In this document: one piece after another, positions 6,785 through 12,425 of the stretch
How the letters are laid out: the number at the start of each line of letters is the position of its first letter
Position numbering within the stretch: position 1 is the first letter of the stretch
Source of the DNA: a virus
Strand: one strand, 5' to 3'
Length of the DNA stretch: 64,000 nucleotides
Virus record (IMG/VR): IMGVR_UViG_3300035698_010625
Span: 41,619-105,618 of that record
Position numbers and translations under genes: made by a program
The notes under the pieces: generated by a model
The model's input: the letters and a program-made list of their open reading frames with translations, nothing else
Databases searched by the model: none
Told to the model about the DNA's origin: nothing

Positions 6785-7756
6785 ATGGCACGCCGCTTTC
6801 GTATGACTGCAAAACGAAAAGCCCGCCTCGATTTTTTGGGCCTTTCGCTTGATGACCTCGACACTGACGTTCAAGGGATTCGCGTAACACGCGACGCCAT
6901 CGACGCCATGGAAGAACTGATGGACGCCGCTGAGTCTGACATGCATCGCCAGCGCTTTTCAGCTGCGACGCTCGCTGAAGACACGCAGGAAACTGACGAC
7001 GAAATCTTGGAGCGCTTGAACGACCGCTTCGAAATTTTGCAGGAACTGACTTCACTGGCCATCAAGGGTACCGCCAAGGGACTCATCGTCTCTGGCCCAC
7101 CCGGCCTTGGAAAATCGCACACCATCATGGAGATGGTTGCTGCTCTCGAACTCGAAGGCAAAGCTGAAGTCATCTCTGGGAAAGTCAAGACCACCGGCTT
7201 GTACAAAGTTCTGCACCGCCACCGCAAGCCCGGCCACGTGGTTGTCTTTGACGACTGCGACTCCATCTTCAGCGATGAAGATTCGCTCAACATGCTGAAG
7301 AAGGTTTGCGACTCCACCAAGACGCGCCGCTTGTCATATCTTTCTGAATACCAGATTGTCGACGAGACCACACTCGAAGTCTGCCCTAACACTTTCGACT
7401 TCGAAGGCGCCGTGATTTTCATCACCAACTACAACTTCGATGATATGATCGAACGCGCCCATCGCCTTTCGCCACATCTCGAAGCCATGGTTTCACGCTC
7501 GCACTACATCGACTTGGCGATGCGCACCAAGCGCGACTACATGCTCCGCATCAAGCATGTAGTCGCGCATGGGATGCTACGCGACAACGGCCTCAACGCT
7601 GAACAAGAAGCAGATGTCATGGATTTCATCGCTGAAAACACCGACAATCTCCGTGAGCTTTCACTCCGCATCGCCCTCAAAATTGGCGCCCTGCGGCTGA
7701 CAAATGGAAATTGGCAGAAAACGGCCCGGGTCACCTGCTGCAGAAACCTAGCATAA
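6785..7756 (+). CDS. AAA+ ATPase, possible origin-binding or DNA-loading factor
   Basis: 323 residues. A basic, helical N terminus (ARRFRMTAKRKARLDFLGL) is followed by an acidic helical region, then an AAA+ core with Walker A GPPGLGKSHT (about 103-112) and Walker B VVVFDDCDS, a sensor-like IFITNYNFDD, and an arginine-finger-like segment HLEAMVSRSH. Related ATPases occur in large T4-like phages without assigned function. Codon use is markedly GC-rich (GCC, CGC, CTC preferred), unlike most of the window. The last 15 residues read oddly after an AAAA run at about 7721, so the true C terminus may be in another frame. Strong AGGAG site 8 bases before ATG. Confidence 0.75.
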   Translation: MARRFRMTAKRKARLDFLGLSLDDLDTDVQGIRVTRDAIDAMEELMDAAESDMHRQRFSAATLAEDTQETDDEILERLNDRFEILQELTSLAIKGTAKGLIVSGPPGLGKSHTIMEMVAALELEGKAEVISGKVKTTGLYKVLHRHRKPGHVVVFDDCDSIFSDEDSLNMLKKVCDSTKTRRLSYLSEYQIVDETTLEVCPNTFDFEGAVIFITNYNFDDMIERAHRLSPHLEAMVSRSHYIDLAMRTKRDYMLRIKHVVAHGMLRDNGLNAEQEADVMDFIAENTDNLRELSLRIALKIGALRLTNGNWQKTARVTCCRNLA

Positions 7757-7826
7757 TCACTGAGGGCGTGGTTGCACCGGGTCACTCTGGTCCGGTTGCA
7801 CCACACTCTACAAAGGCTGAACTACA

Positions 7827-8003
7827 ATGCACCCAACACTGACTGAAAATCTCAACCGCGGTTGCACCATCGCTTTTCGCATTGCAATCGCCATCACTCT
7901 CATCAAAATTATGGGAGTCGAGTGGAGTATCGATAGCGCCTTGGTTACTTTCGCCGCCGTCTTCGCTTCAGGGTTAAATGTCACTTGGATAGAAGAGGTG
8001 TAA
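7827..8003 (+). CDS. Small membrane protein, 58 aa
   Basis: ATG 7827 to TAA. After a short N terminus (MHPTLTENLNRG) there are two hydrophobic stretches (about 13-26 and 35-50), giving a two-helix membrane protein. It follows the AAA+ gene after 70 bases that hold two copies of GGTTGCACC, a 9-mer that occurs a third time inside this gene (7770, 7794, 7860). Function unknown. Confidence 0.5.
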   Translation: MHPTLTENLNRGCTIAFRIAIAITLIKIMGVEWSIDSALVTFAAVFASGLNVTWIEEV

Positions 8004-8006
8004 CCC

Positions 8007-8147
8007 ATGGAATGGTTTGGATTTTGGATTTTTCTCACTGCACTCGTTTCAGCTGAATATATAGATAGAATGTACAGCAATTATTGTAAGAAGCGAATTG
8101 CTGAAGTTAAACTTTTACTCACAACAAAGGCACAAGATAATGAATGA
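8007..8147 (+). CDS. Small membrane-anchored protein, 46 aa
   Basis: ATG 8007 lies 3 bases after the previous stop. N-terminal hydrophobic segment (EWFGFWIFLTALVSA) and a basic cytoplasmic-type tail. Its stop overlaps the next start by 8 bases. Unknown. Confidence 0.5.
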   Translation: MEWFGFWIFLTALVSAEYIDRMYSNYCKKRIAEVKLLLTTKAQDNE

Positions 8148-8304
8148 ACAGACCAAGCGTAAGACCGGTAAGCGTCGTTCTGCACTACGCAAAGCGGTTG
8201 CTGATCCCAACGGTATGTTCACTACGCGTAAGCATGCTGACCGCTCCAAATATGAGCGTAAAGCACGCTACAAAAATGATGGCTACCACAACGACGAGAG
8301 TTAA
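8140..8304 (+). CDS. Small basic protein, 54 aa
   Basis: Start ATG 8140 gives MNEQTKRKTGKRRSAL; another ATG 4 bases later is in a different frame and gives a less protein-like product. About one third of residues are lysine or arginine, suggesting nucleic-acid binding. A segment RKHADRSKYERKARYKN resembles short phage proteins found beside tRNA clusters. Function unknown. Confidence 0.5.
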   Translation: MNEQTKRKTGKRRSALRKAVADPNGMFTTRKHADRSKYERKARYKNDGYHNDES

Positions 8305-8307
8305 ACA

Positions 8308-8433
8308 ATGGACATCACAGTATACCGTTGGTGCGCTTCGAATGAAAGTGGCTGGTCGACTACTATTTACGGGTCAACACAAAAACGGTATACTGTGAGA
8401 TGGGAGAACACCCCACCCCTGCCCTCGATGTAA
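8308..8433 (+). CDS. Hypothetical peptide, 41 aa
   Basis: ATG 8308 to TAA 8431-8433, 3 bases after the preceding stop. Sequence rich in W, S and T (MDITVYRWCASNESGWSTT). No motif recognised. The stretch 8434-8539 that follows holds only a possible 15-residue frame and no clear feature. Confidence 0.4.
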   Translation: MDITVYRWCASNESGWSTTIYGSTQKRYTVRWENTPPLPSM

Positions 8434-8539
8434 TGAAGCTCTCAAACCCGTAGCAGTTTCCGTTTAACTTTAAGTGAGGTTGCACAGATGCCTTCAACAG
8501 ATACATACATGAAAAAAACTCCGCGTGTCCGTTAATGAC

Positions 8540-8854
8540 ATGCTTGTAGTTATCCCAGAAAATATCAACAGTATGAAGTTTGATGTTGATATAAATGGCA
8601 ATCAATTGTCACTGAGCGCTAGTGACATTATTGAAGCAGTAGTTGAATCGGCAGTTAATCTCCGTGCAGGTGCTGAACTTGGTGGTGACAATACAGATGG
8701 TGGGTGTCGCAAAGCTATCACTGCGCTGAACTTGTGGTTGATTGGACTCATGGGAGAAATGCCAATGCAATTTTCAGCAAATGTTTATGCAATGCGCCAC
8801 CATCATCCTGAGTATAAAGAGTATTTGAGATTGAAGAAACTTTTTGAGAAATAA
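8540..8854 (+). CDS. Hypothetical protein, 104 aa
   Basis: ATG 8540 (MLVVIPENINSMKF) is the first good start; GTG at 8525 is an alternative. It contains AELGGDNTDGGCRKAITALNLWLIGLMGE, a helical segment of unknown role. Last protein gene before the tRNA region promoters. Confidence 0.5.
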   Translation: MLVVIPENINSMKFDVDINGNQLSLSASDIIEAVVESAVNLRAGAELGGDNTDGGCRKAITALNLWLIGLMGEMPMQFSANVYAMRHHHPEYKEYLRLKKLFEK

Positions 8855-8880
8855 TCTCTAAAACATCTCCGGTGTGTATA

Positions 8881-9073
8881 TATAATAGTACAAAAGGAAC
8901 GGTACATCTGTTCCTATTAACCTTTGCTTTAAAAGTTAATCATGTGTTATCCACCTTGCATCTAAGGTATAATTGATACATCGATTGGAACAAAATGGCT
9001 TGCGCCATTACACTGATTAACTTTTACTTTAAGTGTTAACTGTATGTTTTCTGATCGGTAGCTGATATACAAT
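8881..9073 (+). promoter_or_regulatory. Tandem promoters with a duplicated 23-bp inverted-repeat operator
   Basis: Three -10-like hexamers (TATAAT 8881, TATAAT 8968, TACAAT 9068) precede the tRNA array. Two 23-bp sites at 8917-8939 and 9017-9039 share 19 of 23 bases, each bounded by TTAAC and GTTAA (dyad symmetry, core CTTTGCTTTA or TTTTACTTTA). Site-to--10 spacing is the same in both, and the whole module is repeated exactly 100 bp apart. Related sequences (AACCTTTATCTTAAGGT) occur before the TAXI gene at about 17155 and near 19413. A transcription factor site controlling expression of the tRNA region is the simplest reading. Confidence 0.55.
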
Positions 9074-9100
9074 AGCTACTTGATTGGAGGAAAGGAAACG

Positions 9101-9181
9101 GTAATTACTGCTTCTGATTACTTCAATATCGAATTTAAGTGTAATGCGAAACGAGCTCGCCGGGACACTCTAAAATCCTAA
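9101..9181 (+). other. Possible short coding frame without a standard start
   Basis: A 26-residue open stretch reading ITASDYFNIEFKCNAKRARR then DTLKS lies 8 bases after GGAGGAAAGG, a strong ribosome binding site, but the expected start position holds GTA or ATT rather than ATG. It may be a real leader peptide with a base error or rare start, or chance. Apart from this and the promoters, 8855-9258 holds nothing else that I can see. Confidence 0.25.
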
Positions 9182-9258
9182 AAGGGGCGGAACCGAGGAT
9201 GGCGTATTTTTACAATACTCAAAAATCCGGATTTCAACAATAATAAGTTTTCATTGGT

Positions 9259-9333
9259 GTGGCCGTGGCCGAATGGTTTAGGTGCCTGACTGTGAATCAG
9301 ATTATATGGGTTCAATTCCCATCGGTCACCCCA
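9259..9333 (+). tRNA. tRNA-His (GTG)
   Basis: 75-nt cloverleaf with acceptor GTGGCCG/CGGTCAC, anticodon loop CTGTGAA (GTG) and encoded CCA. First tRNA of the array. Confidence 0.9.
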
Positions 9334-9348
9334 ATGAAAATTTACAAT

Positions 9349-9425
9349 GCCCTTCTAGCTAAACTGGACAAGGCCCTCGGCTACGAACTGAGAGATTGAA
9401 GGTTCGAATCCTTCGGAGGGTACCA
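9349..9425 (+). tRNA. tRNA-Arg (ACG)
   Basis: 77-nt cloverleaf with anticodon loop CTACGAA (ACG, expected to be edited to ICG by host TadA), standard T-arm and encoded CCA. Only 15 bases after tRNA-His. Confidence 0.9.
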
Positions 9426-9441
9426 TATTAAGGAGTTTGTT

Positions 9442-9600
9442 ATGAGTAAATGGGATTACCCCAAGACTAAGAAGAATTCTGATGGAGCAAAACTGACTGC
9501 TGCTGAATTACGCGCACAAAGAAAAGCTCATCGGAAAGCAATTAAAGCTACTGCTCATACTGAACTCAAGACGAAGAAAAATAAAGATCAAATTAAGTAA
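9442..9600 (+). CDS. Small basic protein inside the tRNA array, 52 aa
   Basis: AAGGAG then ATG 9442, giving MSKWDYPKTKKNSDGAKLTAAELRAQRKAHRK... (shown in part). Lysine-rich, helical, likely nucleic-acid binding. It lies between two tRNA genes, so it is probably excised from the same primary transcript. Unknown function. Confidence 0.55.
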   Translation: MSKWDYPKTKKNSDGAKLTAAELRAQRKAHRKAIKATAHTELKTKKNKDQIK

Positions 9601-9605
9601 CAATT

Positions 9606-9682
9606 GGGTGCTTCGTATAACGGCACATTATGTCGGACTCTTAATCCGAACGATCTGGGTTCGAATCCCAGGGTACCCACCA
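9606..9682 (+). tRNA. tRNA-Lys (CTT)
   Basis: 77 nt, acceptor GGGTGCT/GGTACCC, anticodon loop CTCTTAA (CTT), T-arm GGTTCGAATCC, encoded CCA. Confidence 0.9.
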
Positions 9683-9697
9683 AACAAAGGTATTATT

Positions 9698-9970
9698 ATG
9701 GAATTCACTGCTGAACTTGCTAAACAAATAGTTGAAGAAGATCATGATGATTGGGAACAAGTTAATGAAGAATCTTCTAATTCTTCCCGATGGCATACTC
9801 ATTACAGTGGTGTTTATAAAAATACATTAACTGGAAAATACTATGAATTTATTTGGCAGCGTGGTTCTACTGAATATCAAGATGAAGGTACAGAATTTTA
9901 CACTGACCCAATAGAAGCTGTAGAAGTTATTGAAAAATCAGTAACTGTAATGCGCTGGGTTGCTGTTTAG
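9698..9970 (+). CDS. Hypothetical protein, 90 aa
   Basis: Start MEFTAELAKQIV at 9698, 15 bases after the tRNA-Lys CCA end. Acidic, tryptophan- and tyrosine-rich; TGKYYEFIWQRGSTEYQDEGTE suggests a small beta-sheet domain. Not recognised; resembles small proteins common in T4-like accessory regions. 9971-10065 holds a weak hairpin (GCGGAC...) but no gene. Confidence 0.55.
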   Translation: MEFTAELAKQIVEEDHDDWEQVNEESSNSSRWHTHYSGVYKNTLTGKYYEFIWQRGSTEYQDEGTEFYTDPIEAVEVIEKSVTVMRWVAV

Positions 9971-10065
9971 TTTGTACGCGGACGGTACTGCTTGGCAGTC
10001 CACTTGAATATCTTGTGGGTCACTGCACAGTCCGGGTTGAAGAACCTTAAACTTAACTAACAATT

Positions 10066-10141
10066 GCCGGTGAAGCAATCAGGGTATTGCAACTCGTTGT
10101 CTGCGAGAGATAGGAGGGTTCGAGTCCCTTCATCGGCGCCA
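10066..10141 (+). tRNA. tRNA-Asp (GTC)
   Basis: 76 nt, acceptor GCCGGTG/CATCGGC, D stem GCAA/TTGC, anticodon loop TTGTCTG (GTC), encoded CCA. Confidence 0.9.
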
Positions 10142-10147
10142 ATTTTT

Positions 10148-10223
10148 GGGGGATTAGCTCATCTGGGAGAGCGTCTGTTTTGCAAGCAGAAGGTGATCGG
10201 TTCGAGTCCGATATCTTCCACCA
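10148..10223 (+). tRNA. tRNA-Ala (TGC)
   Basis: 76 nt, acceptor GGGGGAT/ATCTTCC with two G:T pairs, anticodon loop TTTGCAA (TGC), encoded CCA. Confidence 0.9.
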
Positions 10224-10258
10224 TTTTACTAGAAAGATTCATATACTTTCTAGACATT

Positions 10259-10336
10259 CGTTCGGTAGCTCAGCCTGGTTAGAGCACCCGTCTGATACGC
10301 GGTAGGTCGAAGGTTCAACTCCTTCTCGAACGACCA
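10259..10336 (+). tRNA. tRNA-Ile (GAT)
   Basis: 78 nt, acceptor CGTTCGG/TCGAACG, anticodon loop CTGATAC (GAT), encoded CCA. Confidence 0.9.
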
Positions 10337-10419
10337 ATTTAAAGAGCTTAGGTGTAGAAACGAGAATGCACCTTTAAGAAAACCTTGTTGCTGGGCTACC
10401 CGATAAATCATCTTCTCAG

Positions 10420-10608
10420 ATGTATGCAACACAAACTTCAGCTCTTCCTTTTGTACTGTCATGCGGGGTCGCCTCGGTGACGAAAGTGCTAGCGGGTACC
10501 GTCTTAGTAACGGTTTCACGAGGTGCAGGACCTCGGGGGTTTTCAGTTTCCACAATCGGGCTAGCTAAAACTGAAGTACAATTTTATTACAATGCTACGT
10601 TCGTCTAA
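10420..10608 (+). CDS. Doubtful small hydrophobic protein, 62 aa
   Basis: Open frame between tRNA-Ile and tRNA-Glu: MYATQTSALPFVLSCGVASV start, hydrophobic throughout, and it runs 15 bases into tRNA-Glu. The DNA here is GC-rich and full of short inverted repeats (for example GGTGCAGGACC), so the stretch may instead be structured RNA. No clear ribosome binding site. Confidence 0.2.
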   Translation: MYATQTSALPFVLSCGVASVTKVLAGTVLVTVSRGAGPRGFSVSTIGLAKTEVQFYYNATFV

Positions 10609-10670
10609 TGGACTAGGACTCTGGGTTTTCACTTCAGATAATATCGGTTCGAATCCGATACGTAGTACCA
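10594..10670 (+). tRNA. tRNA-Glu (TTC)
   Basis: 77 nt, acceptor GCTACGT/ACGTAGT, anticodon loop TTTTCAC (TTC), T-arm ATCGGTTCGAATCCGAT, encoded CCA. Confidence 0.9.
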
Positions 10671-10678
10671 ATTTCAAT

Positions 10679-10754
10679 TCCTAGTTAGTATTCTTGGTGA
10701 GCACGGGTGACTGTTAATCACTTCAGGTAGGTTCGAATCCTACACTAGGAGCCA
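10679..10754 (+). tRNA. tRNA-Asn (GTT)
   Basis: 76 nt, perfect acceptor TCCTAGT/ACTAGGA, anticodon loop CTGTTAA (GTT), encoded CCA. Confidence 0.9.
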
Positions 10755-10760
10755 AATCAA

Positions 10761-10832
10761 TGAGAGTTTAGTTCAAGTTAGAACATCTGGCGCAATAGTC
10801 AGAAGATGCTGGTATCGAATCCAGTCCCTTTC
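10761..10832 (+). tRNA. Degenerate tRNA-like RNA with enlarged loops
   Basis: Has a D stem GTTC/GAAC, a central stem TCTGG/TCAGA closing an 8-nt loop (CGCAATAG) and a T stem GCTGG/CCAGT closing an 8-nt loop instead of 7. The acceptor (TGAGAG/CTTTCA) is imperfect and no CCA follows (CCGA). No anticodon can be assigned safely. Either a decaying tRNA or one with small insertions. Confidence 0.45.
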
Positions 10833-10842
10833 ACCGAATAAT

Positions 10843-10928
10843 GGATGTGATGTACCGGTGGTGGTATAGCGGGCTGTAACCCCGTGGCTCTTATGGGCGA
10901 GTAGGTTCGACTCCTTCCACATCCACCA
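10843..10928 (+). tRNA. tRNA-Tyr (GTA)
   Basis: 86 nt with the long variable arm typical of bacterial tRNA-Tyr, acceptor GGATGTG/CACATCC, anticodon loop CTGTAAC (GTA), encoded CCA. The 88 bases after it hold a CCTA-GTAA-TAGG hairpin but no tRNA. Confidence 0.9.
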
Positions 10929-11016
10929 ATTTCGTTGGCAGTAAGGTCACGCATTGAGATTGACCTCCTAGTAATAGGTACCTGATGGGTAAATTAAAAA
11001 GTGCGATTTCAAATTC

Positions 11017-11094
11017 CGGTGATTAGCTCAGCCTGGTTAGAGCTCTCCGTTTGGGGCGGAGTTGCCAGAGGTTCGAATCCTCTATCACCGACCA
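11017..11094 (+). tRNA. tRNA-Pro (TGG), copy 1
   Basis: 78 nt, perfect acceptor CGGTGAT/ATCACCG, anticodon stem CTCCG/CGGAG with loop TTTGGGG (TGG), encoded CCA. A second tRNA-Pro with the same anticodon lies at 14074. Confidence 0.9.
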
Positions 11095-11187
11095 ATAACT
11101 AATTATCTAATGTGCTTGCCGGCATATGCGGATGATTGCACGAACTTCTATTGATAACAAGCGGTAACTTGTAATCATAAGATGAGT

Positions 11188-11251
11188 TAATTAGTAGTTT
11201 AACGGTAGATCGCCTGGCTGGAAGATGCGGGTTCGAATCCTGTCTAATTAC
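11188..11251 (+). pseudogene. tRNA remnant lacking the anticodon arm
   Basis: Perfect 7-bp acceptor TAATTAG/CTAATTA and a T-arm GCGGGTTCGAATCCTGT are kept, but only about 15 nt (CCTGGCTGGAAGAT) sit where some 22 are needed, so the anticodon stem-loop is deleted. The 3' flank is CTTT, not CCA. The ATGCGGGTTCGA segment resembles Gly tRNAs. Could be dead, or a tRNA-like RNA with another role. Confidence 0.5.
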
Positions 11252-11267
11252 TTTCGTGATTTACAAC

Positions 11268-11342
11268 AGTTCCTTAACTCAGAGGCAGAGTATCGCTTTT
11301 ACACAGCGAAGGTCGAGATTTCGAAATTCTCAGGAACTACCA
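11268..11342 (+). tRNA. tRNA-Val (TAC)
   Basis: 75 nt, perfect acceptor AGTTCCT/AGGAACT, anticodon stem TCGCT/AGCGA with loop TTTACAC (TAC), encoded CCA. Confidence 0.9.
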
Positions 11343-11361
11343 GTAACTAATCAACAGCTCG

Positions 11362-11403
11362 ATGGGAGTCTTGCTATTTGATTGCACAGCGTCTTACTCC
11401 CAT
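11362..11403 (+). ncRNA. Perfect 8-bp hairpin RNA element
   Basis: ATGGGAGT pairs with ACTCCCAT across a 26-nt loop containing TTGATTGCAC. The 5' strand equals the start of the downstream tRNA-Leu (ATGGGAGT), so it may be a shrunken tRNA-Leu relic. TGATTGCAC and CATAAGAT also occur in the same order before the tRNA remnant at 11188, suggesting a duplicated module. Confidence 0.35.
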
Positions 11404-11408
11404 AAGAT

Positions 11409-11479
11409 TTATTGATAGTGTAATGGATGCACACTGGGGTTTAAACCTGGAAGTACGGTTCGATTCCGTGATTAATAAC
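11409..11479 (+). tRNA. Candidate suppressor tRNA (anticodon TTA, reads UAA)
   Basis: 71 nt without CCA. Acceptor TTATTGA/TTAATAA, D stem GTGT/GCAC, five-pair anticodon stem CTGGG/CCTGG closing loop GTTTAAA, which puts TTA at 11441-11443. T-arm TACGGTTCGATTCCGTG. One extra base precedes the 3' acceptor strand and position 32 is G, so folding is slightly irregular. TTA would decode the ochre stop UAA. May be functional, conditionally expressed or decayed. Confidence 0.5.
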
Positions 11480-11530
11480 TTGGGCTGTGATTTACAAATC
11501 GCTTGAGCAACTGCTCGCGTACAATACAAT

Positions 11531-11618
11531 GGGAGTGTGGTGGAATTGGTATACACATTGGTCTTAGAAACCAACGACTGTAATGGTCACGCAGGTTCGA
11601 CTCCTGTCACTCCTACCA
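11531..11618 (+). tRNA. tRNA-Leu (TAG)
   Basis: 88 nt with long variable arm, anticodon stem TTGGT/ACCAA with loop CTTAGAA (TAG), encoded CCA. Confidence 0.9.
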
Positions 11619-11624
11619 ATCAAT

Positions 11625-11692
11625 GTTCGATTAGCATAATGCAATGCGGCAAGTACTTGTAGAAGAAAGCTCGAATCTTTCATCGAACTCCA
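11625..11692 (+). tRNA. tRNA-like RNA with a miniature anticodon arm
   Basis: 68 nt. Acceptor GTTCGAT/ATCGAAC, D stem GCAT/ATGC and T-arm GAAAG/CTTTC are all perfectly paired and CCA is encoded. The anticodon arm is only 12 nt (GCAAGTACTTGT, at most 4 bp closing GTAC), too small to present a normal anticodon. The intact remaining arms argue for selection on a tRNA-like role other than decoding. Confidence 0.5.
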
Positions 11693-11701
11693 AATTTAAA
11701 C

Positions 11702-11775
11702 GCTCAATTAGTTCAATGGTAGAACAACGGCCCGGTAAGTCGTTAACGTAAGTTCGATTCTTACATTGAGCACCA
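11702..11775 (+). tRNA. tRNA-Thr (GGT) with C33
   Basis: 74 nt, perfect acceptor GCTCAAT/ATTGAGC, anticodon loop CCGGTAA (GGT). Position 33, almost always U, is C. Encoded CCA. Confidence 0.85.
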
Positions 11776-11781
11776 ATTAAT

Positions 11782-11858
11782 GCCCGGTTCGTCTAAATAT
11801 TAGGACCTCTGCCATATTTGAGCAGAAAATAAAAGTGAGATTCTTTTACCGGACACCA
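11782..11858 (+). tRNA. Atypical tRNA with a 9-nt anticodon loop
   Basis: 77 nt, acceptor GCCCGGT/ACCGGAC with one mismatch, Glu-like D arm (GGTTCGTCTAA), stem TCTGC/GCAGA enclosing nine bases (CATATTTGA), T stem AAAAG/CTTTT with loop TGAGATT, encoded CCA. The anticodon is not assignable. Enlarged loops are known from frameshift-suppressor tRNAs, but decay is equally possible. Confidence 0.45.
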
Positions 11859-11864
11859 AACAAT

Positions 11865-11937
11865 GCCAAGGTCGTCTAATAATCTAAGACCCTCTCGTGA
11901 TAGAGAGAAATGAGGTGTAAATCCCCCCGAGGCACCA
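11865..11937 (+). pseudogene. Degenerate tRNA-like gene
   Basis: Acceptor GCCAAGG/CCGAGGC with two mismatches, CTCTC/GAGAG stem with a 6-nt loop GTGATA, weak T-arm, CCA encoded. Begins with the same TCGTCTAA D-arm as its Glu-type neighbours, so probably a decayed duplicate of them. Confidence 0.4.
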
Positions 11938-11943
11938 AACAAT

Positions 11944-12019
11944 GCTGGAGTCGTCTAACGGCTAGGACTTTACATTCTCAGTGTAAACAATGCGAGTTCG
12001 AATCTCGTCTCCAGTACCA
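11944..12019 (+). tRNA. tRNA-Glu (CTC)
   Basis: 76 nt, acceptor GCTGGAG/CTCCAGT, anticodon stem TTACA/TGTAA with loop TTCTCAG (CTC), encoded CCA. Confidence 0.88.
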
Positions 12020-12024
12020 AATCT

Positions 12025-12111
12025 GGATTGATCCGCTGGGTAGGCCGGCAGCACGGTTTGAACCCGTGGGTGACCGAAAGGTTAGGGGTTCGACTCCTCA
12101 TCTCTCCGCCA
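12025..12111 (+). tRNA. tRNA-Ser (TGA)
   Basis: 87 nt with long variable arm, anticodon stem CACGG/CCGTG with loop TTTGAAC (TGA), encoded CCA. Two mismatches in the acceptor stem (GGATTGA/TCTCTCC). Confidence 0.85.
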
Positions 12112-12118
12112 ATTTTAT

Positions 12119-12194
12119 CCTTCGCTCGTCTAATGTTAAGACACCAAACCGTGGAGGTTTGGGGATAGAGGTTTGATTCCTTTGCTTAGGACCA
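12119..12194 (+). pseudogene. Atypical tRNA with a non-standard anticodon loop
   Basis: 76 nt with encoded CCA. Stem CAAAC/GTTTG closes CGTGGAG, which lacks U33; by position it could be read as Pro (TGG) or, with a shift, His (GTG). Acceptor CCTTCGC/GCTTAGG has two mismatches. T-arm AGAGG/CCTTT is sound. Probably decaying. Confidence 0.4.
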
Positions 12195-12201
12195 ATTTTA
12201 A

Positions 12202-12250
12202 TGACTACTTCCTATACGTAGGTTAATAACTGAAAAGTTAAGAGTGGTCA
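12202..12250 (+). ncRNA. Three-way-junction RNA with UACG and GAAA tetraloops
   Basis: An 8-bp closing stem (TGACTACT/AGTGGTCA) encloses two hairpins: CCTA-TACG-TAGG (UNCG-type loop) and TAACT-GAAA-AGTTA (GNRA loop). The stretch up to 12347 is also highly pairable (CCCAC/GTGGG around AAACGTT/AACGTTT). No tRNA arms are recognisable. A similar layout recurs at 12707. Confidence 0.5.
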
Positions 12251-12347
12251 CCAAGTTATCCCACACTCATCGAATGGTACGGTAAACGTTAAGAAACGTT
12301 TCGTGGGGAGTTTATCAGAAAGCCGTGACAGATAGACAACTAACAAT

Positions 12348-12421
12348 AGCTGCATAGCATAGTGGTAATGCGGGGGTCTTTGAAACCTCTCAGTAAGGTT
12401 CGATTCCTTATGCGGCTGCCA
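12348..12421 (+). tRNA. tRNA-Gln (TTG)
   Basis: 74 nt, acceptor AGCTGCA/TGCGGCT, D stem GCAT/ATGC, anticodon loop CTTTGAA (TTG), encoded CCA. Confidence 0.88.
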
Positions 12422-12425
12422 ATTT

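Noticed and set aside
6871-7428. Long leftward frame opposite the AAA+ gene
   Set aside because: Antisense shadow produced by GC-rich codons; product is serine-rich without motifs.
8923-8931. TTTGCTTTA, identical to the T4 MotA box core
   Set aside because: In T4 middle promoters the box lies about 12 bp from the -10 hexamer; here it is some 36 bp away and is part of a symmetric 23-bp site repeated 100 bp downstream, so it is better read as a different operator.
10420-10608. Protein gene between tRNA-Ile and tRNA-Glu
   Set aside because: Kept only as a doubtful feature: no ribosome site, overlaps tRNA-Glu, and the DNA is full of short inverted repeats.
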